Shown: piece after piece, positions 40,375-48,588 of the stretch
Position numbering within the stretch: the first letter of the stretch is position 1
How the letters are laid out: each line of letters starts with the position of its first letter
Translations under genes and position numbers: made by a program
Notes under the pieces: model-generated
The model's input: only the letters and a program-made list of their open reading frames with translations
Told to the model about the DNA's origin: nothing
The model's database searches: none
Origin: Nonomuraea roseoviolacea subsp. carminata
GTDB taxonomy: Bacteria; Actinomycetota; Actinomycetes; Streptosporangiales; Streptosporangiaceae
Reading direction: 5' to 3'
Assembly: GCF_024172185.1 (NCBI RefSeq)
Contig: NZ_JAMZEC010000001.1
Span: 2,914,001 to 2,978,000 of the forward strand
DNA length: 64,000 nt

Positions 40375-42873
40375 GTGCGCGAAGGCATGAAATGTCCTGA
40401 CTGCGGGGCGATGTTGTCCGGGACCGGGCCGCAGGGGCCGGTGGCCAGGTGTCCGAAGTGCGCGTTGCCTCTGCGGGGACCCGCCGCGCACGAACTCTGG
40501 CTGGTGGACCAGACTCTCGCAGAGCTGCGGGACCGGCAGGCGCGGCTGCAGGCCCGCCGTACCGAACTGCTCGGCATCCTGCGCGCCGGCGCGCCCACCG
40601 AGGGTGCGGCAGGCACGGGACTCGCGACCTCGGGTACGGCGGGTCAGGGGCCCGCGGGAGCGCTGCCACCGAACACCGGAGTCGCCGCAGGACCCGGCGC
40701 CCCGGCGCGCGAGGTCTCCCCAGGCGCCGCGAAGAACGTCCTGCTCATCCTCGGCGGCCTGCTGCTGACGGTGGCGGCGGTGGTGTTCACCGTGGTGAGC
40801 TGGGGTCTGCTGGGCATCGGCGGGCGGGCGGCCGTGCTGGCCGTGTTCACGGCGCTGGTCATGCTGGCGCCGATCGCGCTGCTCCGGCGCCGGCTCACCG
40901 CGACGGCCGAGACCGTGGCCGGATTCGGGGTCGCGCTGCTGCTGCTCGACGGCTACGCGGCCAGGCGGGTGGGGTTCCTCGGAGTGGACGCCCTCGACGC
41001 GCTGGCCTACACCGCCGGGATGCTCGGGCTCATCGCGCTCGTCCTGGTGGCCTATGCGCGGGTGACCCGGCTTCGCGGACCTGCTCCGGTCGCCGTGGTG
41101 CTGGCGCAGCCCGTCCTGCCACTGCTGACCGGCGAGTGGTCGATGACCTGGCTGGTGGCCATGCTGGTGGCCACGGCGGCGCTCGACGTCCCCCTGGTCC
41201 GTTACGGCCGGGGAGCGGTGAGGGTGACGGCCGCGCTGGCCGGCAGCGGGGTCGCGACGCTCGCCCTGCTGGGCGGCGCGACGAACGCCCTCGGAGCGCC
41301 GTCCGTCGGTGAGGCGGCGGTCAGGTCGGTTCCGCTGGTCGCGCTGGCTGTGCTCGGCGGGTTCGTGACATGGCTGCTGGCCGAGCCGGGCAAGGACGAA
41401 GGGCAGACCTGGGCCGCCGCCGTCACCGTCGGAACCACGCTCACGCTGATCGCCGTACCGGCCGCGCTGGCGCAGCCCGCGCTGAACGGTCCCGGCACGT
41501 ACTGGCGTCCCCTGGCCTACCTGGTCCCCGCACTCGCCGTCGCGCTCGCGGCCACCTGGCTGCCCTGGCGGAAGGTACGGTCGGCGGGCATGGCCACCGG
41601 CGGGCTGGTGGCGCTGCTGACCACGCTGACGTTGCTGTCCCGGCTCGTGTCCACGCTGGCGGCGCCGTTCGCCTGGCTGGACGTGCTCTGGACGGGCACG
41701 TGGCACGGACCGCGGTGGCGGCCGTTCGAGGCGGCGTCGCCGGCGGACGTGGTGGCGCTGGGGGTGCTGGCGGCCGGCCTCCTGGCGGCGGCCGTGCGCG
41801 GCACCGGCACGCGCCCGGCGAAGCCGGCGGAGCCGGCGGAGCCCGGGGCGATGGCGTCCGGGGGGATGGTGTCCGGGGGGATGGTGTCCGGGGGGATGGT
41901 GTCCGCGGCGCTGATGGTCGCGGCGCTGATGGTCGCGGTCGCCCCACAAGCCTTCGGGATGCCGTACCCGGCCGCGGTGGCGGTCCAGGCGGTGCTGGCC
42001 GTCGCACTGACGACGGCCGCCGCACTGGGCCGGGCGCCCTGGTGGTCGGTGACCTGTGCGCTCGTCGCCGGCCCGGTCTCGCTACGGGCGGCGGCGTACG
42101 CGTTCGGCAGCGAGCCGGCAACGCTGATCGTCCTGCCGATCCTGGCGCTGGCCACGGCGGCCCTGGCGCTGCGGGCCAGGCTGAAGGAACTCCGGATCTG
42201 GGGACTGGGCTTCGCCGCGCTGTTCCTCGGGCTGGAGGCGGTGGTGGTGGGCTTCTCGCTGGGCCTGCGCGTTCTGGTCGCGGCGAGCGTGGGCTTCGCC
42301 GTGGCCGGGGTGCTGGTGCTGCTCATGTCGCTGTGGGCGGGCTCGGCCGTCCGAGGCGGCGCGAACGGCCTCAGGTATACGGGCACTGTCCTGCTGTTGC
42401 TGGCCTCGTGGCTGCGGCTGGCGGTGGACGAGGTCACCGTCGTCGAGGCGTACACGGTGCCGTGCTCGCTGGTCCTGCTGGGAGCCGGGTGGTGGCGGCG
42501 GCGTCGCGGCGCACCGGTCTCGTCCTGGACGGCCTATGGTGCCGGCCTCTCGTTCACGATGCTGCCCAGCCTGGTGGCGGTCTACGTGGACACCGAATGG
42601 CGGCGCTCGCTGACGCTCGGCGTGCTGGCGCTGGCGGTGCTGCTCGCCGGAGCCCGGCTCCGGCTCCAGGCCCCCACGGCGATCGGCGCCGTCGTGGTCG
42701 CGGGGGTCGCGGTGCGGGAACTGGCCCCGTACGTCTCGGAACTGCTCCTCACCGTGCCGAACTGGGTGCCGATCGCCGTGGGCGGCCTGCTGCTCGTGGT
42801 GGTCGGCGCTACGTACGAGGCCCGCATGCGCGACCTGCGCCGATTGCGCGAAACCCTGACGGCGATGAGCTGA
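40375..42873 (+). CDS. Large membrane protein with N-terminal zinc ribbon (SCO7613-like)
   Basis: 832 residues. A zinc ribbon at the start (MKCPDCGAMLSGTG, RCPKCALPL), a helix (about 45-65), a disordered linker, then more than twenty hydrophobic segments. This architecture matches the actinobacterial family annotated as SCO7613 C-terminal domain membrane proteins. The role is unknown. Between about 491 and 510 the five-residue unit SGGMV is repeated (15-bp tandem repeat). The start may be at the GTG-adjacent ATG 40375 or at ATG 40387, four codons later. Confidence 0.85.
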   Translation: MREGMKCPDCGAMLSGTGPQGPVARCPKCALPLRGPAAHELWLVDQTLAELRDRQARLQARRTELLGILRAGAPTEGAAGTGLATSGTAGQGPAGALPPNTGVAAGPGAPAREVSPGAAKNVLLILGGLLLTVAAVVFTVVSWGLLGIGGRAAVLAVFTALVMLAPIALLRRRLTATAETVAGFGVALLLLDGYAARRVGFLGVDALDALAYTAGMLGLIALVLVAYARVTRLRGPAPVAVVLAQPVLPLLTGEWSMTWLVAMLVATAALDVPLVRYGRGAVRVTAALAGSGVATLALLGGATNALGAPSVGEAAVRSVPLVALAVLGGFVTWLLAEPGKDEGQTWAAAVTVGTTLTLIAVPAALAQPALNGPGTYWRPLAYLVPALAVALAATWLPWRKVRSAGMATGGLVALLTTLTLLSRLVSTLAAPFAWLDVLWTGTWHGPRWRPFEAASPADVVALGVLAAGLLAAAVRGTGTRPAKPAEPAEPGAMASGGMVSGGMVSGGMVSAALMVAALMVAVAPQAFGMPYPAAVAVQAVLAVALTTAAALGRAPWWSVTCALVAGPVSLRAAAYAFGSEPATLIVLPILALATAALALRARLKELRIWGLGFAALFLGLEAVVVGFSLGLRVLVAASVGFAVAGVLVLLMSLWAGSAVRGGANGLRYTGTVLLLLASWLRLAVDEVTVVEAYTVPCSLVLLGAGWWRRRRGAPVSSWTAYGAGLSFTMLPSLVAVYVDTEWRRSLTLGVLALAVLLAGARLRLQAPTAIGAVVVAGVAVRELAPYVSELLLTVPNWVPIAVGGLLLVVVGATYEARMRDLRRLRETLTAMS
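41861..41905. repeat. 15-bp tandem repeat in the zinc-ribbon membrane protein gene
   Basis: GGGGGATGGTGTCCG is repeated at 41861, 41876 and 41891, encoding GGMVS units in a loop between membrane segments. A similar alanine/valine duplication (AALMVAALMVA) follows directly. Confidence 0.85.
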
Positions 42874-42916
42874 CGCACCGCCCCCGAAAGGTCATTACTG
42901 ATAGAATGTACGAAAC

Positions 42917-42949
42917 GCGTCGGACACCGCTGCCGGGTCCGACGCTTTT
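42917..42949 (+). terminator. Intrinsic-terminator-like hairpin before the next start codon
   Basis: GCGTCGGAC at 42917-42925 pairs with GTCCGACGC at 42937-42945 and is followed by TTTTC. It would end transcription of the upstream 832-residue membrane protein gene. A TAGAAT -10-like element lies at 42902-42907, directly before the hairpin, and the next ATG is at 42953. It may therefore also act as a 5' leader hairpin of the following gene. Confidence 0.75.
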
Positions 42950-42952
42950 CAT

Positions 42953-43513
42953 ATGTCCACCAGAATTCCTCCTCGGCGCGCTCGCGGAACCCTCTTCCAC
43001 ACCGCGATCACAGATCCGCGTGGCGACCATGTGCTGCCGCTGGCGATGCTCCGGGACCGTCACCCGGACCTCCACGCACGCCACGTCGCCAAATACATCG
43101 GCCGCGAGGACCGCCTGCGCGAGCGGGTGATACCGCTCGACTGCGCATGGGCTGACGTGGTCTTCCTTTCACCGTTCGACCCCACGGTGTTGTTCGACGC
43201 AGCGCGGAGCGCCGGCCGACGTGTGTGGGACGGCCCGGTCTGGACACTCGACGCGGCGAAGCTCGCCCCGGAGCGATGCTGCATCCGGCTCATGCGTGTC
43301 ACACCAGGATCCGGGACCGCCGACCCAGGCACGGAGGACGACTGTCTCCCTCTGACCACCGCCACGCTGCGGGCTGTCTCCGAGGTGACCCACCGCGCTC
43401 TTGAGCGGCTCCGGAACCTCGGCCCCGAGGAGCCGCTGCTCCCGTGGGGTGACGTGCCACACGTCCTTCACCGCGGACCAGTGGCGCTCAACCTCTTCCA
43501 GGAAGGAGCTTGA
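42953..43513 (+). CDS. Conserved hypothetical protein, 186 residues
   Basis: Characteristic segment HTAITDPRGDHVLPLAMLRD followed by RHPDLHARHVAKYIGREDRL and WADVVFLSPFDPTVLFDAAR. I recall related actinomycete proteins with the same ITDPRGD and DLHARH motifs, without known function. The start is uncertain because the ATG lies four bases after a terminator-like hairpin and has no ribosome site. After the stop another frame (43500-43583) encodes KELEQRLPTWDLLRVVWHIE with good codon use, so the original C-terminus may have been longer. Confidence 0.65.
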   Translation: MSTRIPPRRARGTLFHTAITDPRGDHVLPLAMLRDRHPDLHARHVAKYIGREDRLRERVIPLDCAWADVVFLSPFDPTVLFDAARSAGRRVWDGPVWTLDAAKLAPERCCIRLMRVTPGSGTADPGTEDDCLPLTTATLRAVSEVTHRALERLRNLGPEEPLLPWGDVPHVLHRGPVALNLFQEGA

Positions 43514-43653
43514 GCAGCGGCTGCCGACGTGGGATCTGCTGCGTGTGGTGTGGCACATCGAGGTGGCGGCCGGTCTGCGGTAGCGGACGTGGGCGGCGGG
43601 CGGGCCTGGTCCGGGTCAGGTCGCCCGCGTGTCCGCCGCCGGTACGCCGGGGC

Positions 43654-44292
43654 CTACAGTGCGCGCATCAGCAGGTGGCCGCGGCGGAAGCGTTCGCCCT
43701 CCAGAGGCTCGCGCAGCATCCGCCCCACCTCGACGAACCCCTCCTTGCCGGTCAGATCGGCCAGGTCGTCGATCGGCCATCGGTAGGCCGGGATGACCTT
43801 GTGGTCGAACTGCTGCACCGGGCCGCCCTCGGATTCGAAGAAGCCGAGCAGGAGGTGTCCACCCGGGGCCAGCACCCGGCGGAACTCGGCGAGGTACGGC
43901 GGCAGCTCCGGCGGGGGGATGTGGATGACGGAGTACCAGGAGAGCAGACCGCCCAGCTCGCCGTCGGCCACGTCGAGGTCGCCCATCGAACCGATCTCGA
44001 AGCGCAGGTCGGGGTGGTCTTTGCGGGCGATGTCGATCAGCGCGGGAGACAGGTCGACGCCGAAGGCGTCCAGCCCGAGGTCACGCAGGTGCGCCGTCAT
44101 GTGCCCGGGACCGCAGCCGGCCTCGGCGACGCGCCGGGGTCCGGCGGCCCGTACGAGTTCGGCGAACGCGGCGAGTATCGCGCGATCCAGCGGCAGGCGG
44201 TCGAGCGAGTCCCGGGCGAGGTCGGCGTAGAGGTCGGCGACGGCGTCGTAGGCGTCCGCGGTCGCGGTCAGATAGGGGGAGGATTCGGCCAC
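43654..44292 (-). CDS. SAM-dependent class I methyltransferase
   Basis: 212 residues. The SAM-binding motif I is VAEAGCGPGHMTAHL, motif II FGVDLSPALIDIAR, and the conserved post-motif region is LLSWYSVIHIPPPELPPYLA followed by LAPGGHLLLGFF. It methylates an unknown small molecule. Cytosolic. It is followed 40 nt upstream by the TetR gene on the same strand. Confidence 0.9.
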   Translation of the reverse strand: MAESSPYLTATADAYDAVADLYADLARDSLDRLPLDRAILAAFAELVRAAGPRRVAEAGCGPGHMTAHLRDLGLDAFGVDLSPALIDIARKDHPDLRFEIGSMGDLDVADGELGGLLSWYSVIHIPPPELPPYLAEFRRVLAPGGHLLLGFFESEGGPVQQFDHKVIPAYRWPIDDLADLTGKEGFVEVGRMLREPLEGERFRRGHLLMRAL

Positions 44293-44332
44293 GGCGGACG
44301 ACTGTAGTTCATCGGCCGGGGAAAGTCGTCGA

Positions 44333-45028
44333 TCATCGACGCTCGTGCAGCAAGGCGAGGGTGAGCGGCGGCGCCGGCGGCAGGGGCGCGGCGTGCTCGG
44401 CCCGGAAGGACTGCAGCAGGTACGCCACCAGCCGCCGCGACCCCGCCTCGGCGGCCTCCCGCGCTCCGGCGGCGACGCCGCAGTTGGCCTTGAGCAACAG
44501 CGTCAGGTCGGCCAGGTCGAAGTCGGCGCGCAGCCGCCCCGCGGCCTTGGCCCGCCGCACCACCTCGGCGAAGCCCCGCTCGGCCCGCACCCGCGTACGC
44601 TCGTAGTCGATCGCGTCGGGGAACGCCGTCAGGAACGCCTCGGTGAACCCCAGATCGGCGACCTGCATCGCGCACACCTTCTCGATCGCCGAGCAGAACC
44701 CCCGCCACGGGTCCGGGTCGGCCAGTGCCTCGTCCACGACCGACGCGCACGCCGCCAGCTCGTCGCCGAAGACCTCCGTGATCAGCGTCTCCCGTGACGG
44801 GAAACGCCGGTAGAGCGTGGCCACGCCGACCCCGGCGCGCCGCGCGATGGCGGCCATGGGCACGTCGAGCCCCCGCGTGGCGAACGCCTCCCGCGCGGCT
44901 TCGAGGATGCGCGCGCGATTGTGCCGCGCGTCGGCCCGCAGCGCCGGCGCGGGCTCCATCCGAGGCTCCATCCGCGGCTCCAGAGGAGGCTTCATCTGAG
45001 ACCCCATCTGAGAGGCATGACCAGGCAT
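44333..45028 (-). CDS. TetR-family repressor
   Basis: About 231 residues from ATG 45028; a GTG at 45037 is an alternative. The N-terminal HTH follows a Met/Pro/Glu-rich tail with repeated EPRM units: ILEAAREAFATRGLDVPMAA and IARRAGVGVATLYRRFPSRE. The ligand domain is all-helical. Divergent from the oxidoreductase gene at 45088, with a palindrome between them that overlaps its own start region, so it probably represses both itself and the oxidoreductase. Confidence 0.9.
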   Translation of the reverse strand: MPGHASQMGSQMKPPLEPRMEPRMEPAPALRADARHNRARILEAAREAFATRGLDVPMAAIARRAGVGVATLYRRFPSRETLITEVFGDELAACASVVDEALADPDPWRGFCSAIEKVCAMQVADLGFTEAFLTAFPDAIDYERTRVRAERGFAEVVRRAKAAGRLRADFDLADLTLLLKANCGVAAGAREAAEAGSRRLVAYLLQSFRAEHAAPLPPAPPLTLALLHERR

Positions 45029-45036
45029 GTTTCTCA

Positions 45037-45050
45037 CATTAACGTAAATG
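45037..45050. promoter_or_regulatory. Putative TetR operator
   Basis: CATTAACGTAAATG is a 12-of-14 palindrome centred on ACGT in an otherwise GC-rich gap between the divergent TetR and oxidoreductase genes. It overlaps the GTG alternative start of the TetR gene. A direct repeat CCGGTTAG lies beside it at 45062-45077. Confidence 0.5.
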
Positions 45051-45087
45051 GACGGCCCTCTCCGGTTAGCCGGTTAGCGTCACCCCT

Positions 45088-46068
45088 ATGGAGATGAATG
45101 CGACCGAGATGCGCGCCGTCCTGTTCGACCGGTACGGGCCCCCGGAAGTGCTGTACGTGGGCAAGACGCCCAAGCCGGTCCCCGGACCCGGCGAGGTGCT
45201 GGTGCGCGTGCACGCCGCCAGCGTGAACGGCGGCGAGCTGCACGGCCGGGCGGGCAGGCTGCGGCCCGTGACGGCGCTGATGCAGCGAGGCTTCCCGAAA
45301 CGCATGGGGCTCGACTTCACCGGCGAGGTCGTCGCCCTGGGCCCCGACCCGGCCGAACCCGGCCCCCGGGTGGGCGACCGGGTGTGGGGCGTGCTGGACC
45401 GCACGTTCGGCAGTCTCGCCGAGTACCTGGCCGTCCGTCCCCGTCACCTGTCCCTCGTGCCGGCGGGCCTCGACCTGGTGGAGGCCGCGGCGCTCCCGGT
45501 GGGCACGACGGCGATCACGGCACTGCGCGACCTGGCGCGGCTGCGACCGGGCGAGCGCCTGCTCGTACGCGGCGGCAGCGGCGGCGTAGGCGTCGTGGCG
45601 GTGCAGCTCGGCAGGGCGCTCGGCGCCCACGTCACCGCCCTCGCCGGGGCCCGCAACCTCGACCTCGTCCGCGACCTCGGCGCCCATGAGGCCCATGACT
45701 ACGCCGCCACGCGCCCCGCCGATCTGCCGCGGTTCGACGTGGTCATGGACACCGCCGGCACCGAGCTGGCCGCCTACCGGCGCCTCCTGACGCCGTCGGG
45801 CCGCATGGTGGCGATCGCCTTCGACGTCGACCGCCCCGCCGCGTCCCTGGCGTACATCGCCGCCTCCACCGTGTACGGCCGGCGGCGCGTGCGCTTCTTC
45901 AGCGGCCGGCCCACCCATCGCCTGTTCGCCGACCTCACCCGGTACGTGGAGATCGGGGCCGTCCGCCCGGTCGTGGACACCACGTACCCCCTGGAAGAGA
46001 TCGCCCAGGCACACCGCGCCCTGGAGGCGGGCGGCGTCCGCGGCAAGATCATCGTCCGGGTCGTCTGA
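45088..46068 (+). CDS. NAD(P)H-dependent quinone oxidoreductase-like protein (MDR family)
   Basis: 326 residues, zinc-independent medium-chain reductase. N-terminal GroES-like domain (GPGEVLVRVHAASVNGGELH, MGLDFTGEVVALG) and Rossmann domain with LLVRGGSGGVGVVAVQLGRA. The C-terminal pattern YPLEEIAQAHRALEAGGVRG and KIIVRV is typical. It probably reduces quinones or enones. The first ATG was used; two further ATGs follow within eight codons. Likely controlled by the divergent TetR protein. Confidence 0.9.
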   Translation: MEMNATEMRAVLFDRYGPPEVLYVGKTPKPVPGPGEVLVRVHAASVNGGELHGRAGRLRPVTALMQRGFPKRMGLDFTGEVVALGPDPAEPGPRVGDRVWGVLDRTFGSLAEYLAVRPRHLSLVPAGLDLVEAAALPVGTTAITALRDLARLRPGERLLVRGGSGGVGVVAVQLGRALGAHVTALAGARNLDLVRDLGAHEAHDYAATRPADLPRFDVVMDTAGTELAAYRRLLTPSGRMVAIAFDVDRPAASLAYIAASTVYGRRRVRFFSGRPTHRLFADLTRYVEIGAVRPVVDTTYPLEEIAQAHRALEAGGVRGKIIVRVV

Positions 46069-46078
46069 GAGCCAGGGG

Positions 46079-46522
46079 TCATCCGGCGGTCTTGGGGAAG
46101 GCCGCGCTCAGCGCGGAACCGCGGGTGACGAAGGCGACGCCGACGAGGGCCAGCGCGGACAGGCCCTGGAGCACGGCGTACCACGCCGGGCAGAGGCCGG
46201 GGATCAGGTCGACGCCGATGATCGCGATCGGCATGATGGTGGACAGGGTGCGCACCCGGTCGAAAGCCTTGGACGACCCCTCCGAAGCGCGGACGGTCAT
46301 CCGGTGGAGCAGCGGGGCGATCGCGAGCAGGACGGCTCCCCGGATCCACATGAACGAGGTCGCCTCGTGGCCGGTGAACGCCATCACCGCGACCACCCCG
46401 AGGATGATGGCGCTGACGGCGCCGAAGAGCGTGACGCACTTCTTCACCGTGGCGAAGGCCTCCTGGGTGCGGGCGTCGCCGAGGTGCGCCGTCGTGGTCG
46501 TGCTGTCGCCGGCGTTCGCCAT
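46079..46522 (-). CDS. Four-span membrane protein, 147 residues
   Basis: From the ATG at 46522 with GGAGGAG upstream. A polar N-terminus (MANAGDSTTTTAHLGDARTQ) is followed by four hydrophobic segments (LFGAVSAIILGVVAVMAF, FMWIRGAVLLAIAPLL, IMPIAIIGVDLIPGL, YAVLQGLSALALVGVAF). I recall similar actinomycete membrane proteins; function unknown. Convergent with the oxidoreductase gene, 10 nt apart. Confidence 0.75.
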   Translation of the reverse strand: MANAGDSTTTTAHLGDARTQEAFATVKKCVTLFGAVSAIILGVVAVMAFTGHEATSFMWIRGAVLLAIAPLLHRMTVRASEGSSKAFDRVRTLSTIMPIAIIGVDLIPGLCPAWYAVLQGLSALALVGVAFVTRGSALSAAFPKTAG

Positions 46523-46643
46523 GATTCTTCTCCTCCGTGTCGTTGTGGTAGCGATGCTAGGCAGCGCCTGACCTGGCCCGATATGGAGTTGGCCGTACGG
46601 GTGGGTGGGGCCAGACCCACTCCCGCCCGCCGTGGCCCACGCC

Positions 46644-46868
46644 TCAGCCGCGCTCCAGTGCGGTGTCCAGCAGGCCGAGCGGAGGAGCACCGAGGTCGAA
46701 CAGCGCGGTGTGGAACCCGCGCGGCGAGAACCCGGTGCCCCAACGCTCGCGCGCCCGGTCCCGCAGGTCGCGGATGGCCAGCTTGCCCCAGGCGTACCCG
46801 CCGCAGAGCGAGTCGAGCAGCAGCCGGTGCACCGCCCTGTCGGCGGGGCGCGCAGGGGCGGGCTGCCG
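46644..46868 (-). pseudogene. C-terminal remnant of a DUF885-family gene
   Basis: About 75 codons open between an in-frame TAA at 46869-46871 and the stop at 46644. The reading GGYAWGKLAIRDLRDRARER and FSPRGFHTALFDLGAPPLGL matches the extreme C-terminus of DUF885 proteins (the YKLGxxxIRxLRxxA and AFHDxVLxxGxLPL region). The remaining ~450 residues are missing. The break lies next to the start of the internally deleted MocR gene, so both may result from one rearrangement. Confidence 0.6.
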
Positions 46869-46916
46869 TTAGCCTCTGGCGGCAGCGGCTCGTACACCCG
46901 TGCAGATGGAGGGAAC

Positions 46917-47882
46917 GTGGACCGGCATCGCGGGATGTCCGAGACATCCGAACTGATCGACCTGCTGGGCGAGTGGAGTTCGGCCGAGGGGCCCCTGTAC
47001 CGGCGGCTCACCGAGGCGTTCGTCCGAGCGGTGCGGTCGGGGGACCTGCGTACGGGTGACCGGTTGCCGTCCGAGCGGCGGCTCGCCGACGCGCTCTCGG
47101 TCAGCCGGGCGACGGTGGTCGCCGTCTACGACGCGCTGCGCGGCTCGGGCCTGGTCGAGACCCGTCGGGGCAGCAGCACGCGGGTGTCGGGAGCAGCCGC
47201 CGACCAGCGGACTCCGGCGGACGGCCGGGTACGGGGCGGCCAGGCCACCGCGGTGATCCGGGTGGCCGAGCTCGCCGCGGAACACGGCGTCCCCCTCCTC
47301 GAGGACAGCGCCCGCGCGGCGGCTCTCGCCCCCGGGCAGGCCCCGCCGCCGATCGCCGCGCACCATGCCGGAGGAACGGTGCTGACGGTGGGCTCGCTGG
47401 CCAAGGCGGTATGGGGCGGCCTGCGGATCGGGTGGATCCGCGCGCCGCGGGACGCCGTGACACGCCTGGCCCGGCTCAAGGCGCTCAGCGACCTCGGCAG
47501 CCCGCTCCTCGACCAGGCCCTCGCCGCCCGGCTGCTTCCCGAGCTCCCGGCGCTCGCGCCCGAGCGGGACCGCATCCGCCGTGAGCGGCTCGCCACCGTC
47601 ACCCGGCTGCTGGCTGAGCGGCTTCCCGACTGGCGCTGGCGGGAACCACAGGGAGGCTCCGTGCTGTGGATCCGGCTTCCCCCGGGCACCGACGCACGGA
47701 TCTACGCGCAGGTGGCACTGCGCCATGGCGCGGAGGTCGTCCCGGGCGCCACGATGGATCCGACCGGCGCCCACGACGACTACATCCGCCTCCCCTGCTC
47801 CTTCGCCCCGGACATCTCGGCGGAGCTGGTCAGTCGCCTCGCGACGGCCTGGGCCGCGCTGCCCCGGAGCGGTGGCCGCTGA
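46917..47882 (+). CDS. MocR/GntR-type PLP regulator with a large internal deletion
   Basis: 321 residues from GTG 46917 (GGAGGG upstream; ATG at 46935 also possible). The N-terminal GntR winged helix is complete (PLYRRLTEAFVRAVRSGDLR, LADALSVSRATVVAVYDALR). After ETRRGSSTRVSG the sequence jumps to IRVAELAAEHGVPLLEDSAR, the middle of the aminotransferase domain. The PLP lysine is present in LTVGSLAKAVWGGLRIGW and the C-terminal small domain follows. MocR proteins are normally about 450-480 residues, so about 130-160 residues with the substrate and cofactor-phosphate sites are absent. The frame is kept. Probably non-functional as a PLP sensor, possibly still DNA-binding. Confidence 0.75.
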   Translation: MDRHRGMSETSELIDLLGEWSSAEGPLYRRLTEAFVRAVRSGDLRTGDRLPSERRLADALSVSRATVVAVYDALRGSGLVETRRGSSTRVSGAAADQRTPADGRVRGGQATAVIRVAELAAEHGVPLLEDSARAAALAPGQAPPPIAAHHAGGTVLTVGSLAKAVWGGLRIGWIRAPRDAVTRLARLKALSDLGSPLLDQALAARLLPELPALAPERDRIRRERLATVTRLLAERLPDWRWREPQGGSVLWIRLPPGTDARIYAQVALRHGAEVVPGATMDPTGAHDDYIRLPCSFAPDISAELVSRLATAWAALPRSGGR

Positions 47883-47939
47883 GGCGGCTGGTGGTGCGGG
47901 CCGGGGCGCCGCTCTCGGAGACCCCGCCCGGCCCTTCCG

Positions 47940-48506
47940 TCACCAACGAGCGCGAGCCAGGACGCCGGCCAGTTCGGCATGGTTCCAACCGTCCACGACG
48001 AGGACCTTCTCCTTGGGGAGGTACCACACGCGCTGGACGAAGCGCTTGACCGTCTTCCCGGTCTTGAAGGAGTAGCACTCCCCCGCCCACTCCCTGTACT
48101 GGGCCTTACGCGTGCCCACCGGCCGGAACTCGTTCACCAGGGGCTTGGCCGACGGGAAGCGCTCAGCGTGGTTCAGGTCAGCAATGAACCGGCAAGGAAC
48201 CTCGCCGGTTCCGGGCGCGAAGGGCCGGTCAGTGCGGTACCCCTTCATGTCACCCACGCCCTTGATCGTCTGGGCGCCCGCCAGCGTGAAGCTCCGGCAC
48301 CATTCCACGTTCTTGCCGCACTTCTCGGTGGTGACCGTCAGCCAGTCATCGCCGGCGGTGAGATGACGCGGGGTCCATCCGCCGGGCACGGTCAGGGTCA
48401 TGCCGCCGAAGGAGATCGTCTTGGTTCGCGCGGCAGCGGGAGCGGCGGGGGAGGCCGCGAGGAGTGTCGTCGCCACGGCCGCGGCCACCGTCATCGTCTT
48501 GATCAT
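47940..48506 (-). CDS. Secreted hypothetical protein, 188 residues
   Basis: Cleavable signal peptide (MTVAAAVATTLLAASPAAPA then AARTKT). The mature part begins ISFGGMTLTVPGGWTPRHLT and contains paired cysteines (EKCGKNVEWCRSF, PCRFIADL, GECYSF), so it is likely disulfide-bonded outside the membrane. No family recognised. It looks like a small beta-rich domain. Confidence 0.75.
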   Translation of the reverse strand: MIKTMTVAAAVATTLLAASPAAPAAARTKTISFGGMTLTVPGGWTPRHLTAGDDWLTVTTEKCGKNVEWCRSFTLAGAQTIKGVGDMKGYRTDRPFAPGTGEVPCRFIADLNHAERFPSAKPLVNEFRPVGTRKAQYREWAGECYSFKTGKTVKRFVQRVWYLPKEKVLVVDGWNHAELAGVLARARW

Positions 48507-48588
48507 GCCGGATTAGAGTGCCGATCCCGCCGAGAAGTTGCGGCTCACATGCCGTCGCCGGCGGCGCCGTGGAGAACGCGGGAGCCGT

